Positions 35,035 through 44,643 of a stretch of 64,000 nt of DNA are shown piece after piece. The position numbers were made by a program, and so were the translations under genes. The notes under the pieces are model-generated. The model was not told where the DNA came from. It saw nothing but the letters and a program-made list of their open reading frames with translations, and ran no database searches. The first letter of the stretch is position 1. Every line of letters begins with the position of its first letter. Origin of the DNA: an uncultured Bacteroidia bacterium. Lineage in GTDB: Bacteria > Bacteroidota > Bacteroidia > Bacteroidales > ML635J-15. The DNA is taken from positions 62,001 to 126,000 of the forward strand of contig CADCCZ010000002.1 in NCBI GenBank assembly GCA_902800045.1, read 5' to 3'.

Positions 35035-36555
35035 ATGAAAAGACTTGCATACATCTTCGCATCAATCGCAACGGCACTTGTTTTCACGATGCTGTTCTTC
35101 GAAAAAAGCATAGGTCTCAACCTTGTAATTCTCGAATGGATAACTATTCCAATAATGCTGATACTCAACAGGCCATTTAAGTTCAACAAACTTACGGTCA
35201 CGGCTCTGGCAGTGCTTCTGACAACCTCGTTGGCAGTCCTTTACTCGCATTCGGGATGGACTATTTTCGTCAACATACTTATGTTTTTCACCTGCAACAG
35301 CATAATTGTGTTCAAGGAATACCGCAGCTACATGTATGCGACCTTTGAATCGTTCCGCAATGCTGCGCTCTCGTTCGTCCCGCAGATGCACAGGAAACAC
35401 GAGGACGGCGAACCAAAGATGAAGAAAAGCAAGATTTTCTGGCTTACGGTGCTGGCATTTGTAATCACTCTGGCATTTATAATTCTATATTCGCTCGGAA
35501 GCTCAAAGTTCGGAGATATGGTCAGCGACATAATCCAGTCGCTCAACTTCGAATTTATTTTGCTCTTCCTGCTCGGACTTGTATTTGCAAATTATGCATT
35601 CCGCAAGAAGACCGAAAAACTCATGACCTACGAATCGGGTCTTGACGAAACCTTGGTGCACAAACGCAAAAGAAGATTTCTGCGCGGACTTTCGCAGACA
35701 CTCAAGAACCGCAACTTTTTCGGCGTGATGCTACTCGGAATGCTCAACATAGTGCTTTTGTTCTTCAACATAAGCGACATACGCTATGTGTGGTTCTACT
35801 CGTGGGACGGCTCGTTCCTGAAAGAGTTTGTTCACGAAGGCACTTGGATTCTTTCGTTTGCAATACTCATCTCGCAGATGATTGCCCTGCTGCTGTTCCG
35901 CGAAAACCTCAACTTCTACAGCAAAAACAAGCTGCTGAAAATTCTGACAATGGTTTGGCTTGCACAGAACTGCTTCATGACCTTGTCGGTTGGTCTAAGA
36001 AATTTCTGGTATGTAAAATACTTCGGACTGGCATTTGGACGAATTATGGTATTTTTCTTCCTTGTGCTTGTTTTGGTCGGTCTGATTTCGATAATGATAA
36101 AGGTGGCAAAGCACAAGAGCATGTACTACCTGTTCAAGGTCAACAGCTACGCATTTTTTGTTGTGATTTCGCTTTCGGCTCTTGTAAACTGGAACGTAGT
36201 AATTGCCCAGTACAACTTTGCTCATAGCGACAGCGCTTTCATCGAATATTCGTTTATGGCAGACCTAGCCGACCCCGCTTTGCCATACCTCACAAAGACA
36301 AGAGCCGAACTCGACCTCATCGACCAGCAACAGCAGCAGGCTATGAAGTTCGACACAAGGCAGGATTACTTCATAACTTCAAAGAAGTACGAAATCCTTA
36401 TCAAGATGAAAATCCGCGATTTCATGGAAAGATACGAAAACCAGGACTTCCTCGAATGGAACTTTGCCGACGAATGGGCCTATAGGCAACTGAAAAAGAG
36501 CGGATTTGCCGACGATACAGACTTTAATGCCGACTGGTTCGACCTGTTACGATAA
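35035..36555 (+). CDS. DUF4173 polytopic membrane protein
   Basis: 506 residues with about 10-12 predicted membrane segments. The conserved DUF4173 stretch is easy to see: FFNISDIRYVWF, LKEFVHEGTW, RENLNFYSKNK and GLRNFWYVKYFGLAFGRI. The soluble C-terminal 100 residues after the last segment (AHSDSAFIEYSFMADLADPALPYL onward) are also typical. The family is found widely but has no assigned function. No partner gene on the same strand; the downstream gene is convergent. Confidence 0.85.
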   Translation: MKRLAYIFASIATALVFTMLFFEKSIGLNLVILEWITIPIMLILNRPFKFNKLTVTALAVLLTTSLAVLYSHSGWTIFVNILMFFTCNSIIVFKEYRSYMYATFESFRNAALSFVPQMHRKHEDGEPKMKKSKIFWLTVLAFVITLAFIILYSLGSSKFGDMVSDIIQSLNFEFILLFLLGLVFANYAFRKKTEKLMTYESGLDETLVHKRKRRFLRGLSQTLKNRNFFGVMLLGMLNIVLLFFNISDIRYVWFYSWDGSFLKEFVHEGTWILSFAILISQMIALLLFRENLNFYSKNKLLKILTMVWLAQNCFMTLSVGLRNFWYVKYFGLAFGRIMVFFFLVLVLVGLISIMIKVAKHKSMYYLFKVNSYAFFVVISLSALVNWNVVIAQYNFAHSDSAFIEYSFMADLADPALPYLTKTRAELDLIDQQQQQAMKFDTRQDYFITSKKYEILIKMKIRDFMERYENQDFLEWNFADEWAYRQLKKSGFADDTDFNADWFDLLR

Positions 36556-36564
36556 GTTTCAATG

Positions 36565-36660
36565 GCTGACGCCCGCATGGGCTTGCAGGCTTGCTGTCTA
36601 ATAGTCTTGCAGTCTCACAGGCTAACAACCAGACTGCTGGACTGGTCTTCTGCTAGACTT
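36565..36660. repeat. Intergenic simple repeat, related to 30390-30500
   Basis: Made of the same short words (GGCTTGCAGGCTTG, AGTCTTGCAGTCT, CAGGCTAACA, GACTGCTGGACTGG, CTGCTAGACTTTT). It shares CTGCTGGACTG exactly with the copy at 30390-30500. Confidence 0.5.
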
Positions 36661-36684
36661 TTAACTTTCAACTATCAACTGTGC

Positions 36685-38841
36685 TTACTCGTACTCGTAC
36701 AATATTTCAGCATCGTCGTCGATGTGGCCTATGATGCGGAATTCGGTACGGCGGTTCTTCTGACGACCTTCGGGATTGTCAGATCCGTCGGGATTTGAGT
36801 TGGGCGCAATAGGCATTGTTTCGCCATAGCCCTTAGCAACAAGCCGTTCTGGACTTATACCCTTCTGAATCAGATAATTTACTACCGACTGCGCTCTATT
36901 TTGCGACAATATCATGTTGCTTTGGTCAGTGCCCACGCTATCGGTATGTGAACTTATTTCGACTATTATCTTTGGATATTCATTGAGAATCTTGTATATT
37001 GTTGTATCAATCACAACCTTAGAATTATCACGCAGATTGTATTTTGCGAAGTCGTAGTAAATATTCTCCACTACGAATGCGCGCGTTGGCAATGCTCCGA
37101 TAATTATCGGGTCGAGATGTAAGGTGTCGGAATGTGTTATCCCATTGGTTGTGAATGCCAAAATCTTTTCTCGGTTATTGTAGTCCTTCACGCTTATATA
37201 GTAGTCGACATCGCGCTCAAGATTGAAAAAATACAGGCTGTCGCCAGTTGTGGTGGTCTTTAAGAAGTAATTTTTACCATCGCTGCCTGTCATGTACAAA
37301 TCGACGCGGTAATCGTGAAGGATTTCGGCTTTGTCGGAATTCTCGATAGCCTTATAATCGACAGTACGAGTCCTCTCGTACTCCTTTTCTATAGTACGGA
37401 AGAATGTCGAGTCGGTTATTCCTATCACCTTTCCATCGACAGCCACCACAATATGGTCGCGATATATGAATTCGTAAATGTCGTCGCAGCAATTCTTGCT
37501 ACGCAGCGAATAACCTCCATCGCGATTCGACGACAAGAATCCTTTCCTGCGGCTCTCGTCGATACTATAGTAAAGGTCGTCGTAGTTTGAGTTGATTGGT
37601 CTGCACAGATTCTGCGGAGCCTCGAAGCTCTTGCCCTCGCCGACGGTCTTGTAAACATCGAAACCGCCATACCCAAGCATACCATCGGAACTATAATAAA
37701 GTGTTCGCGTAATAGCATCGTAGAAAGGTGTGATTTCGTCGCCTGCAGTATTTACGACCTTACCGCAGTTCTTGGCTTCCTTCCAACCTTTGTCCTTGGA
37801 TGTATAGTACGAGAACCACAGGTCGAGGCCACCGCGTCCGCCTTCGCGGTCGGAGACGAAATACAGCACATCGGTATTCTGGCGCGACACGCCCACAGTA
37901 GGCATTGTCGAAGTGCTTCCGCTGACATTTACCTCGTCGGGAAGACGCTCGGGAGTCTGCCATACGCCACCCACAAGCTTCGACATATAAATTTCACAAA
38001 GTCGCTTTCCTTGGTCGTCTTTCCGACATTTTGTAAAGAAAAACCTTCGCTTGTCGGCCGAAAACGCGCCATTGCTTACATCGTATTCGCTGCTATTGAA
38101 TATGGTGTCGAACTCGCCAACAAACGACCACTCCAGTTCCGAATCCTCCCGTGCAACGTAAAACTTGCGAGTCGGCAAAGTATCGCCGTAAGTATTGTAG
38201 TAGTTGATTTCGTTTTCGCGCAGCGAACCGAAAATCAAGGTATTGTTTTCATAGGGTACAGGAGCTGTATTTATATGTTTGCTGTTTATCGACGAATCGA
38301 GATGATGCACAAGAATATTTCTGTCGGTGCTATCGGCAGCAACCCTGTCCATATCCTCGGCAAGCGACTTTGCCAGCTTTGTAAACTCGCGCAAACTCTT
38401 GTCGGAACGCGCCACCGATGCAAACCTTTCGTATTCCTTCTTTGCATCTTCGTACTTGCCCATTATGTGAAGGCATTTAGCCGAATAGAACAACTCGATA
38501 AGGTTTGTCTTGCTGTCGTTTCTGAATGTCTTGCTGAAATATTTCTGTGCCTCGGGATAGTTCTTTTCCTGCCAATAGAGATATGCCAGTTTTTTCTGCA
38601 CCTTGACATTGCCCGGATAATTGTCGTCGTACTTGCGGTAGTTGTCGGTAGCTGTAAATGCATCGCCGTCGTACAAGGCATTCTTGGCTGTGCTCAAAAG
38701 TTTCGTCTTCGACGGAACTTTTTTGTCGCTGCTCTGCGCTTGCAAAAAAGCGGTCGACAACATTAGCAGCAATGCCGTAAGCAACAGCGGACTATACACA
38801 AATCTTTTCAGTACCGATATTTCTATATTGACGACTTTCAT
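36685..38841 (-). CDS. OmpA-family TPR/beta-propeller protein, PorE-like T9SS component
   Basis: 718 residues from the ATG at 38841 (upstream TTG rejected). Signal peptide ending FLQA-Q near 36. TPR-like helices (about 45-160: YDGDAFTATDNYRKY, YWQEKNYPEAQKYFSK), then a WD40/PD40-type propeller (about 190-440: YFVSDREGGRGGLDLWFSY, LYYSSDGMLGYGGFDVYK), a carboxypeptidase-regulatory-like domain (about 485-590), and a C-terminal OmpA peptidoglycan-binding domain (about 600-716, with SSHTDSVGTD, RAQSVVNYLIQKG, KNRRTEF). This domain order matches PorE of the type IX system, which links the outer-membrane machine to peptidoglycan. It follows the PorP/SprF gene by 2 nt, so the two should work as a unit. 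Confidence 0.88.
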   Translation of the reverse strand: MKVVNIEISVLKRFVYSPLLLTALLLMLSTAFLQAQSSDKKVPSKTKLLSTAKNALYDGDAFTATDNYRKYDDNYPGNVKVQKKLAYLYWQEKNYPEAQKYFSKTFRNDSKTNLIELFYSAKCLHIMGKYEDAKKEYERFASVARSDKSLREFTKLAKSLAEDMDRVAADSTDRNILVHHLDSSINSKHINTAPVPYENNTLIFGSLRENEINYYNTYGDTLPTRKFYVAREDSELEWSFVGEFDTIFNSSEYDVSNGAFSADKRRFFFTKCRKDDQGKRLCEIYMSKLVGGVWQTPERLPDEVNVSGSTSTMPTVGVSRQNTDVLYFVSDREGGRGGLDLWFSYYTSKDKGWKEAKNCGKVVNTAGDEITPFYDAITRTLYYSSDGMLGYGGFDVYKTVGEGKSFEAPQNLCRPINSNYDDLYYSIDESRRKGFLSSNRDGGYSLRSKNCCDDIYEFIYRDHIVVAVDGKVIGITDSTFFRTIEKEYERTRTVDYKAIENSDKAEILHDYRVDLYMTGSDGKNYFLKTTTTGDSLYFFNLERDVDYYISVKDYNNREKILAFTTNGITHSDTLHLDPIIIGALPTRAFVVENIYYDFAKYNLRDNSKVVIDTTIYKILNEYPKIIVEISSHTDSVGTDQSNMILSQNRAQSVVNYLIQKGISPERLVAKGYGETMPIAPNSNPDGSDNPEGRQKNRRTEFRIIGHIDDDAEILYEYE

Positions 38842-38843
38842 AT

Positions 38844-39854
38844 TCAAAATCTATCGCATGGTAGTGTTATAAAGTTCTTCTTTGCGAATTTCAGCTTGTA
38901 GATAAGCGAAATTTCAAATGCTCCACGGGCGTTTGTCGCCTGCATAAGTTTCGACAGGTTGATGTCGTAGCTTGCAGCAACTTCTATCCCATAGAACACC
39001 ACGCCTGCTGTAATCATTGCTGCATCGAAGTTCGAGAACGATGTTCGCCCGCCAGCCCCAAAGAACGCCGAAGTTACAACCTTTGTAGGAATAGGGTGCT
39101 CGGCGATAGCACCGAAAAGCAGTTCCTCGGTCTTTTTTGTAAAGGTTGTCAGCAAATGCGGCGTGACTGTCCACGATTTAGGACAAGGAATTCCCACCTC
39201 GGCACTGAAAAGCATACGCGGAGCAAGTTTTGTATCGGTATTGCAAAAAGTTTCCTGGGGTGAATTCAGATGCAGCACCGAAATACTTGCCGTTGGCTCT
39301 ACCTTTTGAAACTTAGCACGATACGAAACTCCAGCATTCATGTCGAAATATCCGAGCGACATTTCCATATCGGTTACGTTGTTGGGTAAATTCAAGTCGA
39401 ACAAACCTGTTTCGGGATTATACTGACTTGGAAGCGTCACCCCGTCGAGGGTAAAATGCTTATCGACGTATCCGCCCTGCAGACCGACCGAAATGCTTTG
39501 CTTTTTGGTAATGTTATAAATGTATGATGCTGAAATCATGAATTTGTTGGCTGTGAGCTTTGTTCCCCCCGACTTGTCGTGCAGGAACATTACGCCAACA
39601 CCCAGTCCCGACTTACCACGGAATCGAACAGGAGCATCAATCGCCACCGATATGGTCTGGTATGGGACACCTACAGCGCTCCATTGGGTACGATAATTGT
39701 TCGAAAAACGCAGGTCTTCATCGAATGCACCCGTAGCCGCAGGATTGAACACCAGAGGCACTGCATAGTACTGCGTAAAATGTATATCCTGACCGAAACA
39801 CACGATTCGACCAAAGAGCATCACGAGTAATATTAATATATAGGTACATCTCAT
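38844..39854 (-). CDS. PorP/SprF-family T9SS outer-membrane protein
   Basis: 336 residues from the ATG at 39854 (an upstream TTG would sit in the promoter). Signal peptide ending CFGQ. The family signature follows directly: DIHFTQYYAVPLVFNPAATG, then YRTQWSAVG and later GVGVMFLHDKSGGTKL. The rest alternates beta strands as for an outer-membrane barrel. In Flavobacterium SprF is needed to secrete and attach its neighbour SprB, a type B substrate. Here two giant type B proteins are encoded divergently next door, which supports the same role. Cotranscribed with the PorE-like gene. Confidence 0.92.
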   Translation of the reverse strand: MRCTYILILLVMLFGRIVCFGQDIHFTQYYAVPLVFNPAATGAFDEDLRFSNNYRTQWSAVGVPYQTISVAIDAPVRFRGKSGLGVGVMFLHDKSGGTKLTANKFMISASYIYNITKKQSISVGLQGGYVDKHFTLDGVTLPSQYNPETGLFDLNLPNNVTDMEMSLGYFDMNAGVSYRAKFQKVEPTASISVLHLNSPQETFCNTDTKLAPRMLFSAEVGIPCPKSWTVTPHLLTTFTKKTEELLFGAIAEHPIPTKVVTSAFFGAGGRTSFSNFDAAMITAGVVFYGIEVAASYDINLSKLMQATNARGAFEISLIYKLKFAKKNFITLPCDRF

Positions 39855-39874
39855 AAATGCCACGTTTTTCAATG

Positions 39875-39882
39875 CAAAATTA
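39875..39882 (-). promoter_or_regulatory. -7 box of porP/sprF operon
   Basis: TAATTTTG on the minus strand, 20 nt before the ATG at 39854. Confidence 0.55.
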
Positions 39883-39954
39883 ACTATTAGTTTCTAATGA
39901 CAAAAATTATTTAAAACTTTTTTTACTTTTTTTCACCAACTACATATTTTTGAT

Positions 39955-39962
39955 TATTTTTG
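39955..39962 (+). promoter_or_regulatory. -7 box of type B adhesin 1
   Basis: TATTTTTG, 29 nt before the ATG at 39992. With the box at 39875 it makes a divergent promoter region of about 80 bp shared by secretion machinery and cargo. Confidence 0.55.
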
Positions 39963-39991
39963 CAAATGTATTTGGTTTTTGTATTGACATT

Positions 39992-42900
39992 ATGAAAATA
40001 CTTAAAAACATATTATTGCTATATGCTACAATCTTGATAGGGTTGGCAGCAGATGCTCAGTTAGCAGTTTCTATAACTGGAAATTTTGAAGGTTGTGCCC
40101 CGCAGATACTTAGCTTTGGATGCAATTTGTCGGGTGCAAGCAGCGACGTAACCTATTCGTGGTCGTCGGGCAACGGCGACGTATCGCTACTGGCAGCACC
40201 TACGTTTTCGTACCTTAACCCGGGTCGCTACACCATCTCGGTAACAGTCACCAGCAACGGACAGACCGCCACCGACAGCAAAGAAGTTGTGATTTTCAAC
40301 GGACCTACTGCCCTATTCAACGATAGCACCGAAATCGGATGCGTACCTTACCAACATCGATTCAGCAGTCTTTCTACACCTGGCGATACTGTCATAACAA
40401 GGTGGGAATGGTTCTTCGGCGACGGCACCACCAACATTGGACCCAACAGATGGCACTCATATACCACTCCCGGAATATTTACAGTAACACTCAAAGTTAC
40501 CGATGCCAACGGTTGCGAAGACATGATGCACTCGCAGATGCTTACGCTCTCGAAACGTCCCGACGTGACAATCAGTGCAAACAACGCCCAATGGTGCACC
40601 GCCCCACACGAAGTCAATTTTTCATCGGAAATATCTACCGACGTCGGACTTGGCGGCTCTTACGAAGCCACATGGAATTTCGGCGACGGTTCGACCAGCA
40701 ACGAAGACAACCCAAGACACACCTACACACAGATTGGAAACTATGATGTATCGCTTACAGTTGTCGATTCGTACGGCTGCTCAAATACGGTAACAGAAAT
40801 CGATATGGTCGAAATTGGAAACATTTCGCCAGAATTAAACATTCCCGAACAAGTGTGCCTAAATGCGACTTCTACCTTTAGGAGCGATGTCACAGACCTA
40901 TTGTGCCAATGGGATTTCGGCGACGGGACGCCAGTACAACAAGGTCAGAATGCAACGCACACCTACACACAAACTGGCAACCACGAAGTTACATTTACCA
41001 TCGACCCAAACGGAGCCTGCCAGCAAGTCAGGATTTTCAATGTGGAAGTCGTCGATGTACATGCATCGTTCCGCACCGAACCCGAAAACCTATTCTCTTG
41101 CACCTACCCTTTCAATGTAACGTTCATCAATACTTCTGTTGGCGAGAACCTTACTTACACCTACAATTTCGGCGACACGTACTTGGATTTCGAACCGACA
41201 GTCGAACACTCGTATCAGCAAAACGGCCGATACACACCTATGCTTACTGTAAGTTCGCCAGGCGGATGTACCTCAAGGTTTATTGGTCCCGAAATTGTAG
41301 TAAACATGCCCGATGCACGCCTTTATTCCTCATCCGACGGGGGGTGTGCTCCAACAACTATCGACTTTCTTAACAATCCTGAATATACCAGCAATTCGGC
41401 GGTGGTAAACTATTTCTGGGACTTCGGCGATGGAACAACCGAAAACACAACCACATCTACGGTAAGCCATACATATTCCGAAGTTGGTATCTTTTCGCCC
41501 ACACTTACAATTACCGACACTTCGGGATGTACATTCACCAGTACACTACAAGAAAGACCTTTCGGAATAAGAACAGGGCTACAAGTCTCACCCGAAAACT
41601 TCGGAGTGACCGACGCCATGCACAACTTTATACCTGGCGACACTCTATGCCCACGCGACGAAGTGTACCTATATAATTCAATGGCAGGGAACTTCAATCA
41701 ATACGCCTTTTACTTCGACATAAGCGCAGACAACAAGCACTGGGAAGTAAATTCAAATTCCGAATACAAGCCATACTCCTTTGCTGTCGACACTGGATGG
41801 AACAATATAGGGTTTATTGTTGAATACCAGAATTGTAGATCGGACGTTACACCATGGGACAGCCTTTACATAAAACCGCCAATTGCACATGTAGCATCAT
41901 ACTCCAATTGTGCTACTCCATTCGACTATTCGTTCAAGATAGTCGAAAATCATGGCGCAGAGTATTGGGAATGGCTGATATACGACACAGAAAGAGGCGA
42001 CTCACTATTTTTCGACCCGCATTCCACAACCGACTCCATAGCTTTCTCGTTCCAAATGTATGGACACTACGCCTGCAAGTTTACTGCACATAACGACAAT
42101 TCCGACTGCGAGAACTCATATACAATGCATTGCGACATAATGCCGCCTTCGTTTACATGGGTACTTTCGTCCGACACGATCTGTATTGCCAATAGGCTAA
42201 CCGCAGTAGTGTTAAACGCTCCGGGATTCAGCGAGGTGGCATTCGACTGGAACAACAGCGGAGTGCCTACCGACCAGCTCGAATGGATACCTATTGTCGG
42301 AATTACCGACTCGCACCACATATACCAACAAGGCGGCGACTACGATGTAGTTGCATACGGACGCCTGGTCGACGATTGCATATATACATTCACAAAGCAT
42401 GTATATGTTGTCGACCCTCAGTCGAGCATAACTCCCGACAACACAATTGCAGAATGCGCACCTGCAACCATCGATTTCGGAGTAACAACAGAAACCCACG
42501 ATTCATTCTATTCTGTAACATGGAATTTCGGAGATGGCAGCGGAAGTGTACAAGGAGAAAGTGTGCAACATACATACAACAATGCAGGCTCATACAATGT
42601 TTCGATAAACATAATGACCATGCACGGATGCGAATTCTCCAAGAACTACGTCAATAAGGTAAAAATCTACGAAACACCCAATGCTGATATTGACTTCGAC
42701 TACTACATCTGTCTCGGCAACGATCAGATTTTTACGTCGGATGCCTCAAATGGCACTTGGCACGAATGGAATTTCGGCGACGGGACAATAGCAGAAGGAA
42801 GCAACAACCATATTTCGCATCAATATGCACAAACAGGATATTACACAATATCACACATAGCGTCGGTACGCAGCAACGGCATTGCCGTATGTAGCGACAC

Positions 42901-44446
42901 TGTCTCATACGAGGATGCTATAGCTGTCGAAAGAATTATTTCGGCAACTTTCAGTCTCGATAGCCTGATGTACAACTGTTATCCGGTATGTCCCACAATT
43001 AACACATCGGTGCAAGCAGAACCAGCAGGCACATACCTGCAGTACAACTGGAACATGGGCAACGGCAATATACTGCACGTACAAACACCACGGCACTTGT
43101 ATACTACACCTGGCACCTACGACATAAATCTGGAATTAATAAGCAGAGGCGGTTGCAGTTCGACATACTCGCAGACTGTTGAAATTTCTGGTCCTTCGGC
43201 CGACATTTATATAAGCGACACCATAGTTTGCGCGGGCGGAACTGTACATTTCGCCATGACTAATGCCATTGATGTCGAAAACTTCGTTTGGGTAGTCGGA
43301 GGCGGATACAACTATTATACACAAGAAGTTACTCACCAATACGGCTATGCTCCCGAATCTGGTTATTTCCCTGTTACATTATCGCTACAAAACGGCAATT
43401 GTAATGTAGATTTCACAAACCAAGTGTACGTATATAGGCTAACTACCGATTTCAACCTTGTCGATTCTACAGGAAATACTATCGTCGACGGTGCCTGCCC
43501 GCCATTGGTGGGCAACCTTACATATTCCGTATCCGACGGTGTCAAGGAACGATGGTATATAAATGGAATTCCATATTCGAATGGCAATTCGATATCGTGG
43601 ACAAACACCTCATCGACAAGCGACCAGATTAACGTGATTTCGCTTGCCATTACCGATTCGATTGGTTGCATCGACAGCGTATCGCACCAATATATTGTAT
43701 ATAGGGTACCGGAGATTCATACTAGCGGCGACACTCTAATATGCAAGGGAAGCGAAGCCCAAATTTGGGCATCGGGTGGCACTTCGTACTACTGGGCTCC
43801 TCCTATCGACGACAGCACACAAATTCAAAATATTTCGACAGACGAGGCAACCATTTACTATGTTTATACGTCTAATGATAAAGGATGTATGAATATGGAT
43901 TCTGTCGCTATAAATATAGTTCAGCCATTCGAAGCAGAAATTAGCCAACAGGAATTCGGAATAAATGTCGGTGATACTGCTGTCGCTATCGTTGTCGCCG
44001 ACAACGGTCTCGAATGCTATGTGTCGCCAGAAGAATATTCGTTTGCAGGAAACTGCGACTCAATACAATTGTTCCCGCTCGAAAACACCAGCTTTACACT
44101 TGTGCTTAGAGACACTCTCGGCTGCTACGAAACCAGTTTCGACATATTTGTCGGAGTTGACATGAAACTTTCGCTCGATGTGCCCTCTGCGTTTACGCCT
44201 ACGAGCGTTGGCGACGGGAACAATGTGGTGTATGTGCGAGGGCTTGGCATAAAGCGGCTGCGCCAGTTCCGCATTTTCAACCGTTGGGGCGAGGAGGTCT
44301 TCTTTACCGACGACCTGCACACCGGCTGGGACGGAACAATTGGAGGAAAGGTACAGAACTCGGACACATATTCATATTATGTCGAGGCCGAAATGTTTGA
44401 CGGAAGCGTAAAGACAAAAAAGGGGAATGTGGTGTTGATTAAATGA
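39992..44446 (+). CDS. Giant PKD-repeat surface protein 1, T9SS type B sorting domain
   Basis: 1484 residues from the ATG at 39992; 14 codons upstream would run through the promoter. Signal peptide at about 1-22 (AADA-Q). At least eight PKD-type domains carry the W.FGDGT core (for example EWFFGDGTT, TWNFGDGST, YFWDFGDGTT, EWNFGDGTI). Two central blocks (about 540-720 and 720-830) are not PKD-like. The C-terminus (about 1390-1484) is the gliding-motility type B sorting domain: DVPSAFTPTSVGDGNN, FRIFNRWGEEVFFTDD, GWDGTIGGK, DTYSYYVEAEMFDG, KKGNVVLIK. Predicted to be secreted by T9SS and anchored by the adjacent PorP/SprF protein. Paralogue of 45892-50352. Confidence 0.9.
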   Translation: MKILKNILLLYATILIGLAADAQLAVSITGNFEGCAPQILSFGCNLSGASSDVTYSWSSGNGDVSLLAAPTFSYLNPGRYTISVTVTSNGQTATDSKEVVIFNGPTALFNDSTEIGCVPYQHRFSSLSTPGDTVITRWEWFFGDGTTNIGPNRWHSYTTPGIFTVTLKVTDANGCEDMMHSQMLTLSKRPDVTISANNAQWCTAPHEVNFSSEISTDVGLGGSYEATWNFGDGSTSNEDNPRHTYTQIGNYDVSLTVVDSYGCSNTVTEIDMVEIGNISPELNIPEQVCLNATSTFRSDVTDLLCQWDFGDGTPVQQGQNATHTYTQTGNHEVTFTIDPNGACQQVRIFNVEVVDVHASFRTEPENLFSCTYPFNVTFINTSVGENLTYTYNFGDTYLDFEPTVEHSYQQNGRYTPMLTVSSPGGCTSRFIGPEIVVNMPDARLYSSSDGGCAPTTIDFLNNPEYTSNSAVVNYFWDFGDGTTENTTTSTVSHTYSEVGIFSPTLTITDTSGCTFTSTLQERPFGIRTGLQVSPENFGVTDAMHNFIPGDTLCPRDEVYLYNSMAGNFNQYAFYFDISADNKHWEVNSNSEYKPYSFAVDTGWNNIGFIVEYQNCRSDVTPWDSLYIKPPIAHVASYSNCATPFDYSFKIVENHGAEYWEWLIYDTERGDSLFFDPHSTTDSIAFSFQMYGHYACKFTAHNDNSDCENSYTMHCDIMPPSFTWVLSSDTICIANRLTAVVLNAPGFSEVAFDWNNSGVPTDQLEWIPIVGITDSHHIYQQGGDYDVVAYGRLVDDCIYTFTKHVYVVDPQSSITPDNTIAECAPATIDFGVTTETHDSFYSVTWNFGDGSGSVQGESVQHTYNNAGSYNVSINIMTMHGCEFSKNYVNKVKIYETPNADIDFDYYICLGNDQIFTSDASNGTWHEWNFGDGTIAEGSNNHISHQYAQTGYYTISHIASVRSNGIAVCSDTVSYEDAIAVERIISATFSLDSLMYNCYPVCPTINTSVQAEPAGTYLQYNWNMGNGNILHVQTPRHLYTTPGTYDINLELISRGGCSSTYSQTVEISGPSADIYISDTIVCAGGTVHFAMTNAIDVENFVWVVGGGYNYYTQEVTHQYGYAPESGYFPVTLSLQNGNCNVDFTNQVYVYRLTTDFNLVDSTGNTIVDGACPPLVGNLTYSVSDGVKERWYINGIPYSNGNSISWTNTSSTSDQINVISLAITDSIGCIDSVSHQYIVYRVPEIHTSGDTLICKGSEAQIWASGGTSYYWAPPIDDSTQIQNISTDEATIYYVYTSNDKGCMNMDSVAINIVQPFEAEISQQEFGINVGDTAVAIVVADNGLECYVSPEEYSFAGNCDSIQLFPLENTSFTLVLRDTLGCYETSFDIFVGVDMKLSLDVPSAFTPTSVGDGNNVVYVRGLGIKRLRQFRIFNRWGEEVFFTDDLHTGWDGTIGGKVQNSDTYSYYVEAEMFDGSVKTKKGNVVLIK

Positions 44447-44452
44447 TTGTAG

Positions 44453-44472
44453 AGACGTTGCGTGCAACGTCT
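44453..44472. repeat. Palindromic repeat AGACGTTGCGTGCAACGTCT
   Basis: A 20-bp near-perfect palindrome directly after the adhesin stop, preceded by TTGTAG and followed by decayed GAAATGTTG copies. The TTGTAGAGACG..CGTCT style is that of short dispersed palindromes in this phylum. It could also act as a weak terminator, but no T-run follows. Confidence 0.6.
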
Positions 44473-44608
44473 GGCAGAAATGTTGCAAACAACGACAAAA
44501 ATTGTAGAAATGTTGAAATAAAACTAGAAACGAAAGAATAGGAAAATGTATGTTAACAAAACGATTTGTAATGTTTATGATGTTTTTTTTCTACATAAAA
44601 TTATTGAT

Positions 44609-44616
44609 TATCTTTG
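44609..44616 (+). promoter_or_regulatory. -7 box of lipoprotein/adhesin 2 operon
   Basis: TATCTTTG, 27 nt before the ATG at 44644. Confidence 0.6.
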
Positions 44617-44643
44617 TAACGAATTAACCTAAAAATTTGTAAT

